A program made the position numbers and the translations under genes. DNA of 64,000 nucleotides from NCBI RefSeq assembly GCF_008704535.1, contig NZ_CP023701.1, forward strand, positions 2,356,001-2,420,000, written 5' to 3'. Source of the DNA: Streptomyces subrutilus (GTDB lineage Bacteria > Actinomycetota > Actinomycetes > Streptomycetales > Streptomycetaceae). The notes under the pieces are model-generated. The model did no database searches, was not told where the DNA came from, and was given only the letters and a program-made list of their open reading frames with translations. Below, in pieces: positions 8,064 to 16,638 of the stretch; position 1 is the first letter of the stretch, and every line of letters begins with the position of its first letter.

Positions 8064-9149
8064 CTAGCCGAGCGGGTGCATCCAGCCGTGCGCGTCGGCC
8101 GCGTGGCCGGTCTGGAGCTCCAGCAGCGCCTTCCGCAGGCGCATGGTGACCTGGCCGGGCGCGCCGTCGCCCTGGGTCCAGTTGGCGCGCTCGGACTTGA
8201 CCGAGCCGACCGGGGTGATCACGGCCGCGGTACCGCAGGCGAACACCTCGGTGAGGGTGCCGTTCTCGTTGTCGCGCTTCCAGTCCTCGGTGGTGATCCG
8301 GCCCTCCTCGGCGGTGTAGCCGAGGTCGCGGGCGATGGTGAGGAGGGAGTCGCGGGTGATGCCCGGCAGCAGCGAGCCGGTGAGCTCGGGGGTGACGATG
8401 CGGTCGCCGTACACGAAGTACAGGTTCATCCCGCCCATCTCCTCGATCCAGCGGTGCTCGACCGCGTCCAGCCAGACGACCTGGTCGCAGCCGTGCGAGG
8501 CGGCCTGGGCCTGGGCGACGAGGGAGGCCGCGTAGTTGCCGCCGGTCTTGGCGGCGCCGGTGCCGCCCTTGACCGCGCGCACGTACTCCTCGGACAGCCA
8601 CACGGAGACGGGCTGGACCCCGCCGGGGAAGTAGGCGCCGGCCGGCGAGGCGATGACGATGAACAGGAACTCGTTGGCCGGGCGGACGCCGAGGCCGACC
8701 TCGGACGCGAACATGAACGGCCGCAGGTACAGGGAGGCCTCGCCGGAGTCCGGGACCCAGGCGCGGTCCTGCGCGACGAGCGCGTCGCAGGCGGCGATGA
8801 ACAGGTCCACCGGCAGCTCGGGCATGGCCATGCGGCGGGCGGAGGTCTGGAAGCGCTCGGCGTTGGCCTCGGGTCGGAAGGTGGCCACGGTGCCGTCGGG
8901 CTGGCGGTAGGCCTTGAGCCCCTCGAAGATCGTCTGCGCGTAGTGCAGCGTCATGTTCGCCGGGTCGATCGACAGCGGCGCGTACGGGACCAGCTCGGCG
9001 TCGTGCCAGCCGCGGCCTTCGGTCCACTTGATCGTCACCATGTTGTCGGTGAAGTGGCGGCCGAAGCCGGGGCTGGCCAGGATCGCCTCGCGCTCCGCGT
9101 CGGACAGCGGGTTCGAGGAGGGCTTGAGCTCGATCGTGGGCGTCGTCAT
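8064..9149 (-). CDS. ilvE: Branched-chain amino acid aminotransferase
   Basis: This 361-residue class IV PLP enzyme carries out the last step of valine, leucine and isoleucine synthesis and the first step of their breakdown, with glutamate/2-oxoglutarate as partner. The lysine that binds PLP is in the segment [15 protein letters not shown] near residue 200; other family marks are [13 protein letters not shown] near residue 72 and the phosphate-binding [12 protein letters not shown] near residue 310. Length fits type II IlvE. It is monocistronic between the terminator at 7998-8030 and its own promoter region, and belongs functionally with leuB, cimA and ilvBNC in this window. Confidence 0.93.
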   Translation of the reverse strand: MTTPTIELKPSSNPLSDAEREAILASPGFGRHFTDNMVTIKWTEGRGWHDAELVPYAPLSIDPANMTLHYAQTIFEGLKAYRQPDGTVATFRPEANAERFQTSARRMAMPELPVDLFIAACDALVAQDRAWVPDSGEASLYLRPFMFASEVGLGVRPANEFLFIVIASPAGAYFPGGVQPVSVWLSEEYVRAVKGGTGAAKTGGNYAASLVAQAQAASHGCDQVVWLDAVEHRWIEEMGGMNLYFVYGDRIVTPELTGSLLPGITRDSLLTIARDLGYTAEEGRITTEDWKRDNENGTLTEVFACGTAAVITPVGSVKSERANWTQGDGAPGQVTMRLRKALLELQTGHAADAHGWMHPLG

Positions 9150-9240
9150 GAGTGCGTGTCCTTCACCGTTGTGTATGGCGGACCGCGCTCATGCGTACCA
9201 GGACGTCCGAGCTTCCCCGTATTCCGCGGCCTCGCGTTCG

Positions 9241-9270
9241 ATTATCGCGCGCGAGGGGGGTTCGGTGAAA
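9241..9270 (-). promoter_or_regulatory. Candidate ilvE promoter
   Basis: On the minus strand TTTCAC (9270-9265) and GATAAT (9246-9241) are separated by 18 bases, resembling a vegetative-sigma promoter. Transcription would begin near 9234 and leave a leader of about 85 bases before the ilvE ATG. Confidence 0.4.
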
Positions 9271-9320
9271 CGGGGGGATTGCGGCCCACGGGAGATGGTG
9301 GCACCCGGGGCCGCACAGGA

Positions 9321-9358
9321 GAAGCCGCCGGGTCCGATGATCGCGACCCGGCGGCTTC
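9321..9358 (-). terminator. Terminator downstream of leuB
   Basis: A perfect 14-bp stem (GAAGCCGCCGGGTC at 9321-9334 and its complement at 9345-9358) with a 10-base loop begins 20 bases past the leuB stop. Confidence 0.75.
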
Positions 9359-9378
9359 CCTGGGGTGGAGCGGCCGGG

Positions 9379-10419
9379 TCAGCCGGCTACGCGCGCGGCG
9401 AGGGCGTCGCCGATGGCGTCGGTGGAGCGGAAGGTGCCGTCGCGCTCCGCCAGGTCGGCGGAGACCGCGTCCTCAATGCGGGCGGCCTGGGTCTCGTAGC
9501 CCAGGTGGCGCAGCAGGAGGGCGACGGAGAGGATCGTCGCGGTCGGGTCGGCCTTGCCGGTGCCGGCGATGTCCGGGGCCGAGCCGTGGACGGGCTCGAA
9601 CATGGACGGGAAGGCGCCGGTCGGGTTGATGTTCCCGGAGGCGGCGAGGCCGATGCCGCCGGTCACGGCGGCGGCCAGGTCGGTGAGGATGTCACCGAAG
9701 AGGTTGTCCGTGACGATGACGTCGAAGCGGTCGGGCTGGGTGACGAAGAAGATCGTCGCGGCGTCGACGTGCAGGTAGTCGGTGGTGACCTCGGGGTACT
9801 CCTTGCCGACCGTGTCGAAGGTGTTCTTCCACAGGTGGCCGGCGTACACGAGGACGTTGTTCTTGTGGACCAGCGTCAGCTTCTTGCGCGGGCGGGCGTT
9901 GGCGCGCTCGTACGCGTCGCGGACGACGCGCTCGACGCCGTACGCCGTGTTGAGGCTGACCTCGGTGGCGACCTCGGCCGGCGTACCGGTGCGCAGCGAG
10001 CCGCCGTTGCCGGTGTACGGGCCTTCGGTGCCCTCGCGGACCACGACGAAGTCGATCTCCGGGCGGCCGGCGAGCGGGGTGGCCGTGTTCGGGAAGAGCT
10101 TCGAGGGGCGCAGGTTGATGAAGTGGTCGAAGGCGAAGCGGAGCTTGAGCAGCAGACCGCGCTCCAGCACGCCGGACGGCACCGAGGGATCGCCGATGGC
10201 GCCCAGCAGGATCGCGTCGTGGTGCCTGAGGGCTTCGAGCTCCGCGTCCGGGAGGGTCTCCCCGGTGCGGTGCCAGCGCTGGGCGCCGAGGTCGTACTCC
10301 TTGGTCTCCAGCTTCACATCCTGGGGCAGGACCGCGGTAAGGACCTTGAGTCCCTGAGCCACGACTTCCTGGCCGATGCCATCACCGGGGATCACTGCGA
10401 GATTGATGCTGGTCGACAT
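9379..10419 (-). CDS. leuB: 3-isopropylmalate dehydrogenase
   Basis: This 346-residue NAD-dependent beta-decarboxylating dehydrogenase carries out the third step of leucine synthesis. Motifs seen are [11 protein letters not shown] at residues 9-19, the substrate loop [24 protein letters not shown] near residues 85-108, the Lys/Asn pair in TLVHKNNVL, the metal Asp residues in [21 protein letters not shown], and the NAD loop [18 protein letters not shown]. The ATG at 10419 ([14 protein letters not shown]) matches the family N terminus; the longer upstream frame has no such similarity. A 43-residue small gene lies 103 bases upstream on the same strand. Confidence 0.93.
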   Translation of the reverse strand: MSTSINLAVIPGDGIGQEVVAQGLKVLTAVLPQDVKLETKEYDLGAQRWHRTGETLPDAELEALRHHDAILLGAIGDPSVPSGVLERGLLLKLRFAFDHFINLRPSKLFPNTATPLAGRPEIDFVVVREGTEGPYTGNGGSLRTGTPAEVATEVSLNTAYGVERVVRDAYERANARPRKKLTLVHKNNVLVYAGHLWKNTFDTVGKEYPEVTTDYLHVDAATIFFVTQPDRFDVIVTDNLFGDILTDLAAAVTGGIGLAASGNINPTGAFPSMFEPVHGSAPDIAGTGKADPTATILSVALLLRHLGYETQAARIEDAVSADLAERDGTFRSTDAIGDALAARVAG

Positions 10420-10522
10420 GGCGAAACCGTACTCCGTGTCCCAGCCCGCAGACATATTGCGTCCACGATGTGGACCGGTATGCCTGGCTCGCGCCTGCGG
10501 GCCGGGCGGTCGAAGGGCCTGG

Positions 10523-10654
10523 TCAGTGGCCGGTCGAGCCGCCGTTGTCACGGCGGTCGAGCGCGCGCTGGAGGGCGGCGGCGGCGTTCTTGCGGTCGGC
10601 GTCGGTTCCGCCGGAGTGACGGACGCGGCGGACGGCTGCGGTGGTGGGGGTCAT
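10523..10654 (-). CDS. Small conserved-looking protein of unknown function
   Basis: This is a 43-residue basic protein starting [18 protein letters not shown] and ending with a Gly/Ser/His tail (NGGSTGH). It is called because a very good ribosome-binding site, AAGGAG, lies nine bases before the ATG at 10654, and codon third positions are strongly G/C. The protein has a predicted amphipathic stretch [15 protein letters not shown] and no membrane segment. It sits just upstream of leuB on the same strand and could be the first gene of its transcript. No family is recognised. Confidence 0.6.
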   Translation of the reverse strand: MTPTTAAVRRVRHSGGTDADRKNAAAALQRALDRRDNGGSTGH

Positions 10655-10932
10655 GGTGATCGACTCCTTGAGATCACGGCGTGGCGGGGCCACGGATGAG
10701 GGGTTCCTTCAAGGCGCCGGAAGAGGCGGGGGGCGGGGCGCCGCAGGGGTTGCCTGCACGGGGCGCGCGCCCTCGACCGCCATTCGCCGGATCGGCGAGA
10801 CGTTCGGCTCCTACAAAGCTAGGCCAGGTCCCGCTGTATGTCTCGGCAATTACTCGGACTTCCTACTATCTGAGACGCCCGGAGCACCCACCGCTGCGGG
10901 TCGTACACACGGCGCGACACCCCCACCGGTGC

Positions 10933-10954
10933 ATTGGTTCGCATGCACACCAAT
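10933..10954. promoter_or_regulatory. Dyad with central GCATGC (operator candidate)
   Basis: ATTGGT (10933-10938) and ACCAAT (10949-10954) are perfectly inverted around a self-complementary GCATGC (10941-10946), so three blocks share one centre. It lies about 280 bases upstream of both flanking genes. The binding factor is unknown. Confidence 0.4.
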
Positions 10955-11116
10955 TCGCGACCCGAGCCCGCGCACGGCCCCCGCCCCCTCGCACCGCTCC
11001 CACCGGCCCGCGGGTACGGCTCCTGGACTGCGATCACGGTGATCACGACGGCGCGGCCGGGCCGCCCCGGAGGGCCGGTCCGCGCCGGACCGGACCGTCG
11101 CCGGACGGCGGAATCC

Positions 11117-11146
11117 GGCCACCCTGATGTTCACCGAGTTCTTACC
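11117..11146 (+). promoter_or_regulatory. PHO-box-like direct repeats
   Basis: The elements GGCCACC (11117), GTTCACC (11129) and TCTTACC (11140) are spaced 11-12 bases apart, resembling the 11-base direct repeat units bound by PhoP in Streptomyces (consensus core GTTCACC). They lie about 85-115 bases upstream of the phospholipase C start, a gene type that is often phosphate-regulated. Confidence 0.4.
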
Positions 11147-11231
11147 GCACGCGTGTAGACCTTTGGCGCGGCTGCCGCCACGCTGTCCCTCGATGTGCCG
11201 GCGGGGCACGCGCGTGGGAGGGCGAGGGCCA

Positions 11232-13262
11232 GTGACACCGATCAGCCGCAGAGGGTTCGTGGGTATCGGCGCCGGGCTGATGGCGGGGGCCGCGCTGCCC
11301 GCGGCCGGCCCCGCCTCGGCCGCCGCGGCGGCCGCGAGCGGCACGATCACCGATGTGAAGCACGTGGTGATCCTGATGCAGGAGAACCGCAGCTTCGACC
11401 ACTACTTCGGCCGGCTGAGGGGGGTCCGCGGCTACTCCGACCGGGCGGCCGGGAACATCCCCGGCGGCTGGGGCACCTTCAACCAGCCGAACTGGGGCGG
11501 CCGCCAGTACCCGTGGAAGCTGTCCGCCACCCCGCCCGCGGGCGGGGTCGACGGCGAGACCCTCGCCCAGTGCAACGGCGACCTCCCGCACAGCTGGACC
11601 TCGCAGCACGCGGCCTGGAACAAGGGCCGGATGGACAACTTCGTCCTCGGCGTCGGCAACACCCGCACCCTGGGCTACCTGGACCGGGGCGACATCCCGT
11701 TCCACTACGGCCTGGCGGACCGGTACACGATCTGCGACGCCTACTTCTGTTCCACGCTCAGCGCGACCGGCCCGAACCGCACCTTCCTGTGGAGCGGCAG
11801 GATCGACGCGTCCAGCAAGGACGGCGGCGACGAGTCCGGGCTGACCTGGGAGACGTACGCGGAGGCCCTCCAGCGGGCCGGGATGAGCTGGAAGGTCTAC
11901 CAGAACGCGCAGGACAACTACGGGGACAACGGCCTGGCCTACTTCAAGAAGTTCACCGACGCCTCCCCCGGCAACCCGCTGTGGGACCGCGGCATGGCCT
12001 CGGTCCCCGAGGTCACCGGCTCCACCCCCGACGACATCGCGGCCGCCATCCGCGCCGACGCCGTCGCGGGCACCCTCCCCCAGGTGTCCTGGGTCGTGGC
12101 GAACGAGGCCTTCTCCGAGCACCCGTACGCCCCGCCGGGGGACGGCGCCCACTTCGTGGACCTGGTCTACCGGGCCCTGGCGGCGAACCCGGAGGTCTTC
12201 GACTCCACCGTCCTCTTCCTCAACTACGACGAGAACGACGGCTTCTTCGACCACGTGCCGCCGCCCGTCGCCCCGCCCGGCACCCCCGGCGAGTACCTCG
12301 ACGGCACCCCCATCGGCCTCGGCTTCCGCGTCCCGATGATCGTGATGTCCCCGTGGACCCGCGGCGGCTGGGTGAGCTCGGAGGTCTTCGACCACACCTC
12401 GGTGCTGCGGTTCATGGAAACCTGGACGGCCGCCCTCGGCACTCCCGCCACCTGCCCGAACATCAGCGACTGGCGCCGCAGGGTGACCGGCGACCTGACC
12501 GGTGTCTTCGACTTCGCGCACCCGGTCTACGGGGTCCCCGCCGGCCTCCCGTCCACCGCCAAGGTCATCGGGCAGTCCACCTGCGGCCCGCTGCCCAACC
12601 CGGTGCCGCAGGACAACGCCCAGCCCGCGCAGGAACCCGGCACCCGCCCGGCGCGCGCCCTCCCGTACCAGGTCAACGGCAACCTGGACCGCTTCGAGTT
12701 CGGCAGCGGCGGCAAGATCCTGGCCTGGTTCTCGATGTCCAACCTGGGCCCGCAGGCGAAGCGGGCGGCGCACTTCTCGATCCACCCGCACCAGCACCGG
12801 GACACGGCCCCCTGGCAGTACACGGTGGACGCCGGGACCACGTCGGCGGACTACTTCAACATCGGCCTCGGCAGCGGCAGCGGCAAGTACGACATCTCCA
12901 TGTACGGCCCCAACCGCTTCCTGCGGCGGTTCATCGGAGACGCGTCGAAGGCCGGCAAGGCCGTCGAGGTGGCGGCGCGCTTCGCCGTCGAGCCGGGCAC
13001 CGGCAAGACCGCCCTCTACTTCGGGATGAACAACGCCTCGGCCTCCCCGGTCACCTTCACCATCCGCTCCAACGCCTACCGCACGGACGGCCCGTGGACC
13101 TACACCGTCCCGGCGAACTCCTCCCGCGAGGACTTCTTCAACGCGGTGGCCTACCACGACGGCTGGTACGACTTCACGGTCCTCGCCGACTCCGACGGCA
13201 CCTGGTCGCGCCGCTACACGGGCCACATCGAGACGGGCGCCCCCGGCATCTCGGGCTCCTGA
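11232..13262 (+). CDS. Tat-exported phospholipase C (non-hemolytic PLC family)
   Basis: This 676-residue enzyme hydrolyses phosphodiester bonds of phospholipids outside the cell. The GTG at 11232 starts MTPISRRGFVGIGAG, a twin-arginine signal, followed by a hydrophobic stretch and an AxA-like cleavage region near residue 35; a purine-rich site (GGGAGGGCGAGG) precedes it. The phosphoesterase domain covers about residues 45-460 with MQENRSFDHYFG and NYDENDGFFDHVPPP. Two C-terminal DUF756 beta domains follow (about 500-590 and 595-670). Length matches PlcN/PlcB-type enzymes. It is monocistronic and may be PhoP-controlled. An acid phosphatase activity is the main alternative. Confidence 0.88.
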   Translation: MTPISRRGFVGIGAGLMAGAALPAAGPASAAAAAASGTITDVKHVVILMQENRSFDHYFGRLRGVRGYSDRAAGNIPGGWGTFNQPNWGGRQYPWKLSATPPAGGVDGETLAQCNGDLPHSWTSQHAAWNKGRMDNFVLGVGNTRTLGYLDRGDIPFHYGLADRYTICDAYFCSTLSATGPNRTFLWSGRIDASSKDGGDESGLTWETYAEALQRAGMSWKVYQNAQDNYGDNGLAYFKKFTDASPGNPLWDRGMASVPEVTGSTPDDIAAAIRADAVAGTLPQVSWVVANEAFSEHPYAPPGDGAHFVDLVYRALAANPEVFDSTVLFLNYDENDGFFDHVPPPVAPPGTPGEYLDGTPIGLGFRVPMIVMSPWTRGGWVSSEVFDHTSVLRFMETWTAALGTPATCPNISDWRRRVTGDLTGVFDFAHPVYGVPAGLPSTAKVIGQSTCGPLPNPVPQDNAQPAQEPGTRPARALPYQVNGNLDRFEFGSGGKILAWFSMSNLGPQAKRAAHFSIHPHQHRDTAPWQYTVDAGTTSADYFNIGLGSGSGKYDISMYGPNRFLRRFIGDASKAGKAVEVAARFAVEPGTGKTALYFGMNNASASPVTFTIRSNAYRTDGPWTYTVPANSSREDFFNAVAYHDGWYDFTVLADSDGTWSRRYTGHIETGAPGISGS

Positions 13263-13314
13263 CCGACCCGGCCCGCGTCCACCGCGCACCGGGCCCGACG
13301 GGCTCGGGAGGGGC

Positions 13315-13854
13315 CTAGAGCACGTCCCCGTTGCGCCAGTCGAAGTCCAGCCGCCCGGCCGGGTCCGGAAGGGCCGCGCCGGGCGGCGCCCACACGTACG
13401 TGGTGCCCTCCTCCTCGGCCAGCCGGACCGGCCCGCCGGGTCCGAGGGTGCCCAGCTCGCCGGCCCACACCTGCCAGCCGCGCCCGGCGTACAGCCCGGC
13501 CCCGTCCGCGGACGCCGACAGGGCGCCGAGCAGGTAGGCGCCCCCGATCACCCGCTCCAAGCCGTCCATGACCCGCCCGCCGAGCCCCTGGCGCCGCCGG
13601 TCGGCCCGGACGGCCACCGCCTCCACGTATCCGGTCCGCAGCGCCCGCCCCCGGTGCACGGCGCGCCGCTGGACGACGCTCCCGTGCGCGACGAGCTCCC
13701 CGCCCGCGCTCCGCACGAGCACGTGCACCCCGCCGAGCGCGTGCTCGAAGTCCTCCTCGGCGAACCTGCCGCCGAAGGCCCCGTCGAGCAGGGCCCGTAC
13801 CTCCGCGAGTTCGCCGCCGGTCAGTTCGGCCGTGTGCCGTACGAGGGTGTCCAT
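13315..13854 (-). CDS. aac(2')-I: Aminoglycoside 2'-N-acetyltransferase, AAC(2')-I family
   Basis: This is a 179-residue GNAT enzyme. The order of segments follows mycobacterial AAC(2')-I: EEDFEHALGGVHVLV near residue 35, HGSVVQRRAVHRGRALRTGY near 62, the acetyl-CoA loop AVAVRADRRRQGLGG near 85, GAYLLGALSASA near 110, and a terminal DWRNGDVL. This is much closer than a generic GNAT similarity, so transfer of acetyl from acetyl-CoA to the 2'-amino group of aminoglycosides is the best prediction, though the physiological substrate may differ. The ATG at 13854 (MDTLVRHTAEL) is chosen by alignment. It converges with the phospholipase gene and has no visible cognate regulator. Confidence 0.78.
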   Translation of the reverse strand: MDTLVRHTAELTGGELAEVRALLDGAFGGRFAEEDFEHALGGVHVLVRSAGGELVAHGSVVQRRAVHRGRALRTGYVEAVAVRADRRRQGLGGRVMDGLERVIGGAYLLGALSASADGAGLYAGRGWQVWAGELGTLGPGGPVRLAEEEGTTYVWAPPGAALPDPAGRLDFDWRNGDVL

Positions 13855-14070
13855 CCGGGGACCGTACCAACCGGCCGGCCCCCGGTGGCGCGATCCCGGA
13901 AAGGCCGGAAACAGGCGGCCGGTCCGGAAGCCGGACTCCGCCCGCCGTCCGCGGCGGAGCCCGCCCGCCCCGCTCCGCCGGGCCGTCCGCCGCCCGCCCC
14001 GCCCCGCGCCCCGGCGGCGCGGCCGCGCGCGGGCTCCGGGAATCGACCGGTGATCGCCGCCCGGCATAGC

Positions 14071-14099
14071 CCCCCTGTCCGTACACATCGGACAGGGGG
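14071..14099. repeat. Inverted repeat upstream of the deiodinase-like gene
   Basis: A perfect 11-bp inverted repeat (CCCCCTGTCCG at 14071-14081, complement at 14089-14099) with a 7-base spacer lies about 50 bases before the ATG at 14150. It could be an operator or a leader hairpin; no U-tract follows. Confidence 0.5.
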
Positions 14100-14149
14100 C
14101 CGTGCCGGGGGTCTGGTCAGCGCGGTTCCGGCGTCGGCAGAATCGGCCC

Positions 14150-14851
14150 ATGTCGCCCGATACCCAGCAGTGGACCCCCACCCACGGTCAGCCGTACCGA
14201 CCCGCCGCCTACCGCCCCGCGCGGATGCCCGGCCAGGAATCCCTGGCGCGGGCCGCCGAGTTGCGGGAGCGGATGGACGAGCGGCGGACCGTACGCCACT
14301 TCTCCCCGGACCCGGTGCCCGAGCAGGCGGTCCGGGACGCCATCGCCTGCGCGGCGACCGCGCCTTCCGGAGCCCACCAGCAGCCGTGGACCTTCGTCCT
14401 GGTCAAGGACCCCGAGGTGCGCCAGCAGATCCGCGCCGCCGCCGAGCAGGAGGAGGCCCTCTCCTACGACGGCCGGCTCGGCGACGAATGGCTCGCGGCC
14501 CTGCGCCCGCTCGGCACGGACGCGGTGAAGACCCACCTCACGGACGCCCCGGCCCTGATCGTGGTCTTCCAGCAGCGCTACTGGCTCGGCCCGGACGGTG
14601 CCAAGCGCAAGCACTACTACGTCGACGAGTCGGTCGGCATCGCCGTCGGCATGCTGCTCTCGGCCCTGCACCTGTCCGGCCTGGCGGCGCTGATCCACAC
14701 CCCGAGCCCGATGCGCTTCCTGGGCCACGTCCTCAGCCGCCCGGAGAACGAGAAGGCCTTCGCGGTGATCCCGGTCGGCTACCCGTCGGACGACTGCGAG
14801 GTCCCCGACCTCCTGCGCAAGTCCCTGGACCAGGTCATCGTCGAGGTCTGA
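14150..14851 (+). CDS. Iodotyrosine-deiodinase-like flavin nitroreductase
   Basis: This is a 233-residue FMN protein of the nitroreductase superfamily. The FMN-binding RRTVRHFSPDPVP is at residues 45-57 and SGAHQQPWTFV at 73-83. The lid region retains the three residues that hold the substrate zwitterion in human iodotyrosine deiodinase: Glu102, Tyr106 and Lys127, with the same spacing (Glu at Tyr-4, Lys at Tyr+21). The following APALIVVFQ also fits that subgroup. It may therefore reductively dehalogenate halotyrosines rather than reduce nitro groups. It stands alone between the inverted repeat at 14071 and a terminator shared with pruA. Confidence 0.8.
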   Translation: MSPDTQQWTPTHGQPYRPAAYRPARMPGQESLARAAELRERMDERRTVRHFSPDPVPEQAVRDAIACAATAPSGAHQQPWTFVLVKDPEVRQQIRAAAEQEEALSYDGRLGDEWLAALRPLGTDAVKTHLTDAPALIVVFQQRYWLGPDGAKRKHYYVDESVGIAVGMLLSALHLSGLAALIHTPSPMRFLGHVLSRPENEKAFAVIPVGYPSDDCEVPDLLRKSLDQVIVEV

Positions 14852-14916
14852 CCGGCCGGCCCCGGCCCCGGCCCCCGCACACGGCCCCGGACATGGCCAT
14901 GGACATGGACATGGAA

Positions 14917-14957
14917 CCGCCCCCGCTCCGGAATTGGGGGTACCGGAGCGGGGGCGG
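14917..14957. terminator. Bidirectional terminator between nitroreductase and pruA
   Basis: A perfect 15-bp stem (14917-14931 and 14943-14957) with an 11-base loop lies between two converging genes. Confidence 0.8.
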
Positions 14958-14975
14958 GGCGTGGTGGGGCCGGGA

Positions 14976-16607
14976 TCAGCCCATGTGGGGGTACGGGTAG
15001 TCGGTCGGCGCGACCAGGGTCTCCTTGATGGAGCGCGTGGAGGTCCAGCGCTGCAGGTTGGTCGCCGCGCCCGCCTTGTCGTTGGTGCCCGAGGCACGGC
15101 CGCCGCCGAAGGGCTGCTGGCCGACGACGGCGCCGGTCGACTTGTCGTTGATGTAGAAGTTGCCCGCCGCGAAGCGGAGCTTCTCCATCGCGTCCGCCGC
15201 CGCGTACCGGTCCGCCGCGATGATCGAGCCGGTCAGGGCGTAGGCCGAGACGGACTCCATCTGGGCCAGCATCGCGTCGAAGTCGGCGTCCTCGTAGACG
15301 TGGACGGCGAGGATCGGGCCGAAGTACTCGGTCGTGAAGACCTCGTTCTCCGGGTCGGTGCAGGCGATGACGGTCGGGCGGACGAAGTAGCCCTCCGCGT
15401 CGTCGTACGTGCCGCCCGCGACGATCTCGCAGGTCGGGTCGGCGATCGCGCGGTCGATCGCGGCCTTGTTCTTCGCGAAGGAGCGCGCGTCGATGACGGC
15501 GCCGATGAAGTTGGTCAGGTCTCGGACGTCACCCATGGGGATGCCGTCGACCTCGGCCGCGAAGGCCTCCTTGAAGCCGTCGTTCCAGATCGAGGCCGGG
15601 ACGTAGGCGCGCGAGGACGCGGAGCACTTCTGGCCCTGGTACTCGAAGGAGCCGCGGGTCAGGGCGGTCTTCAGGACGGCGCGGTCCGCGGACGGGTGCG
15701 CGACGACGAAGTCCTTGCCGCCGGTCTCGCCGACCAGGCGCGGGTAGGACTTGTACGTCTCGATGTTGTTGCCGACCGTCTTCCACAGGTACTGGAAGGT
15801 CTTGGTCGAGCCGGTGAAGTGGATGCCGGCCAGCTCGGGGTGGTTCAGGGCCACCTCGGAGACGGCGATGCCGTCGCCGGTCACCAGGTTGATGACGCCC
15901 TTGGGCAGGCCGGCCTCCTCCAGCAGCTCCATCAGGAGGACGGCGGAGTGGGTCTGCGTCGGGGACGGCTTCCACACGACCACGTTGCCCATCAGCGCGG
16001 GGGCCGTGGGCAGGTTGCCCGCGATGGCCGTGAAGTTGAACGGCGTGATCGCGTAGACGAAGCCCTCCAGCGGGCGGTGGTCGCTGCGGTTCCACACGCC
16101 GGCGGAGTTCGCGACGGGCTGCTCGGCCAGGATCTGGCGGGCGAAGTGGACGTTGAAGCGCCAGAAGTCGACGAGCTCGCACGGGGTGTCGATCTCGGCC
16201 TGCTGGGCGGTCTTGGACTGGCCCAGCATGGTCGAGGCGGCGAGCTTCTCGCGCCACGGGCCCGACAGCAGCTCGGCGGCGCGCAGGATGATCGCGGCGC
16301 GGTCGTCGAAGGACGTCGCGCGCCAGGCCGGGGCGGCGGCGAGGGCGGCGTCCACGGCCTCCTGGGCGTCGGCCCCGGTGGCGTTGGCGAAGGTGCCGAG
16401 CACCGACTTGTGGTCGTGCGGCTGGACCACGTCGAAGCGCTCGCCGGCGCCCATCCGCTTGACGCCGCCGATGGTCATGGGGAGGTCGATCGGGTTCTCG
16501 GACAGCAGCTTGAGCTGCGTTTCGAGGCGCGCGCGCTCCGGGGTGCCGGGGGCGTACGAGTGGACCGGCTCGTTGACCGGCGCGGGGACCTGGGTCACAG
16601 CATCCAT
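14976..16607 (-). CDS. pruA: L-glutamate gamma-semialdehyde (P5C) dehydrogenase
   Basis: This 543-residue NAD-dependent aldehyde dehydrogenase oxidises P5C/glutamate semialdehyde to glutamate, the second step of proline breakdown. The Rossmann region contains ITPFNFTAIAGNLPTAPAL near residue 190, the catalytic Glu lies in LVGETGGKDF near residue 295, and the catalytic Cys in YQGQKCSASSR near residue 325. Length matches monofunctional P5CDH (about 540). It follows putA by 31 bases on the same strand, so the two form a proline utilisation operon. Confidence 0.95.
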   Translation of the reverse strand: MDAVTQVPAPVNEPVHSYAPGTPERARLETQLKLLSENPIDLPMTIGGVKRMGAGERFDVVQPHDHKSVLGTFANATGADAQEAVDAALAAAPAWRATSFDDRAAIILRAAELLSGPWREKLAASTMLGQSKTAQQAEIDTPCELVDFWRFNVHFARQILAEQPVANSAGVWNRSDHRPLEGFVYAITPFNFTAIAGNLPTAPALMGNVVVWKPSPTQTHSAVLLMELLEEAGLPKGVINLVTGDGIAVSEVALNHPELAGIHFTGSTKTFQYLWKTVGNNIETYKSYPRLVGETGGKDFVVAHPSADRAVLKTALTRGSFEYQGQKCSASSRAYVPASIWNDGFKEAFAAEVDGIPMGDVRDLTNFIGAVIDARSFAKNKAAIDRAIADPTCEIVAGGTYDDAEGYFVRPTVIACTDPENEVFTTEYFGPILAVHVYEDADFDAMLAQMESVSAYALTGSIIAADRYAAADAMEKLRFAAGNFYINDKSTGAVVGQQPFGGGRASGTNDKAGAATNLQRWTSTRSIKETLVAPTDYPYPHMG

Positions 16608-16638
16608 GGGGCTGGTATCTCCTTGACCTGGTTCTTGG

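Larger units (their letters stand above)
10655..11231. other. 577-base intergenic region upstream of phospholipase C
   Basis: No coding gene is convincing here. The stretch near 10810-10880 is less GC-rich than its surroundings and probably holds the promoter of the small gene at 10523. A symmetric dyad lies at 10933-10954 and a PHO-box-like repeat at 11117-11146; both are listed separately. The rest has no recognisable feature. Confidence 0.6.

Noticed and set aside
13294..13308. Possible terminator CCCGA-CGGGC-TCGGG between phospholipase and AAC(2') genes
   Set aside because: Only a 5-bp stem in GC-rich DNA; not distinguishable from chance.
14884..14915. Repeated ACATGG units after the deiodinase-like gene
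   Set aside because: Short low-complexity run inside a 124-base intergenic space; no sign of a functional array.
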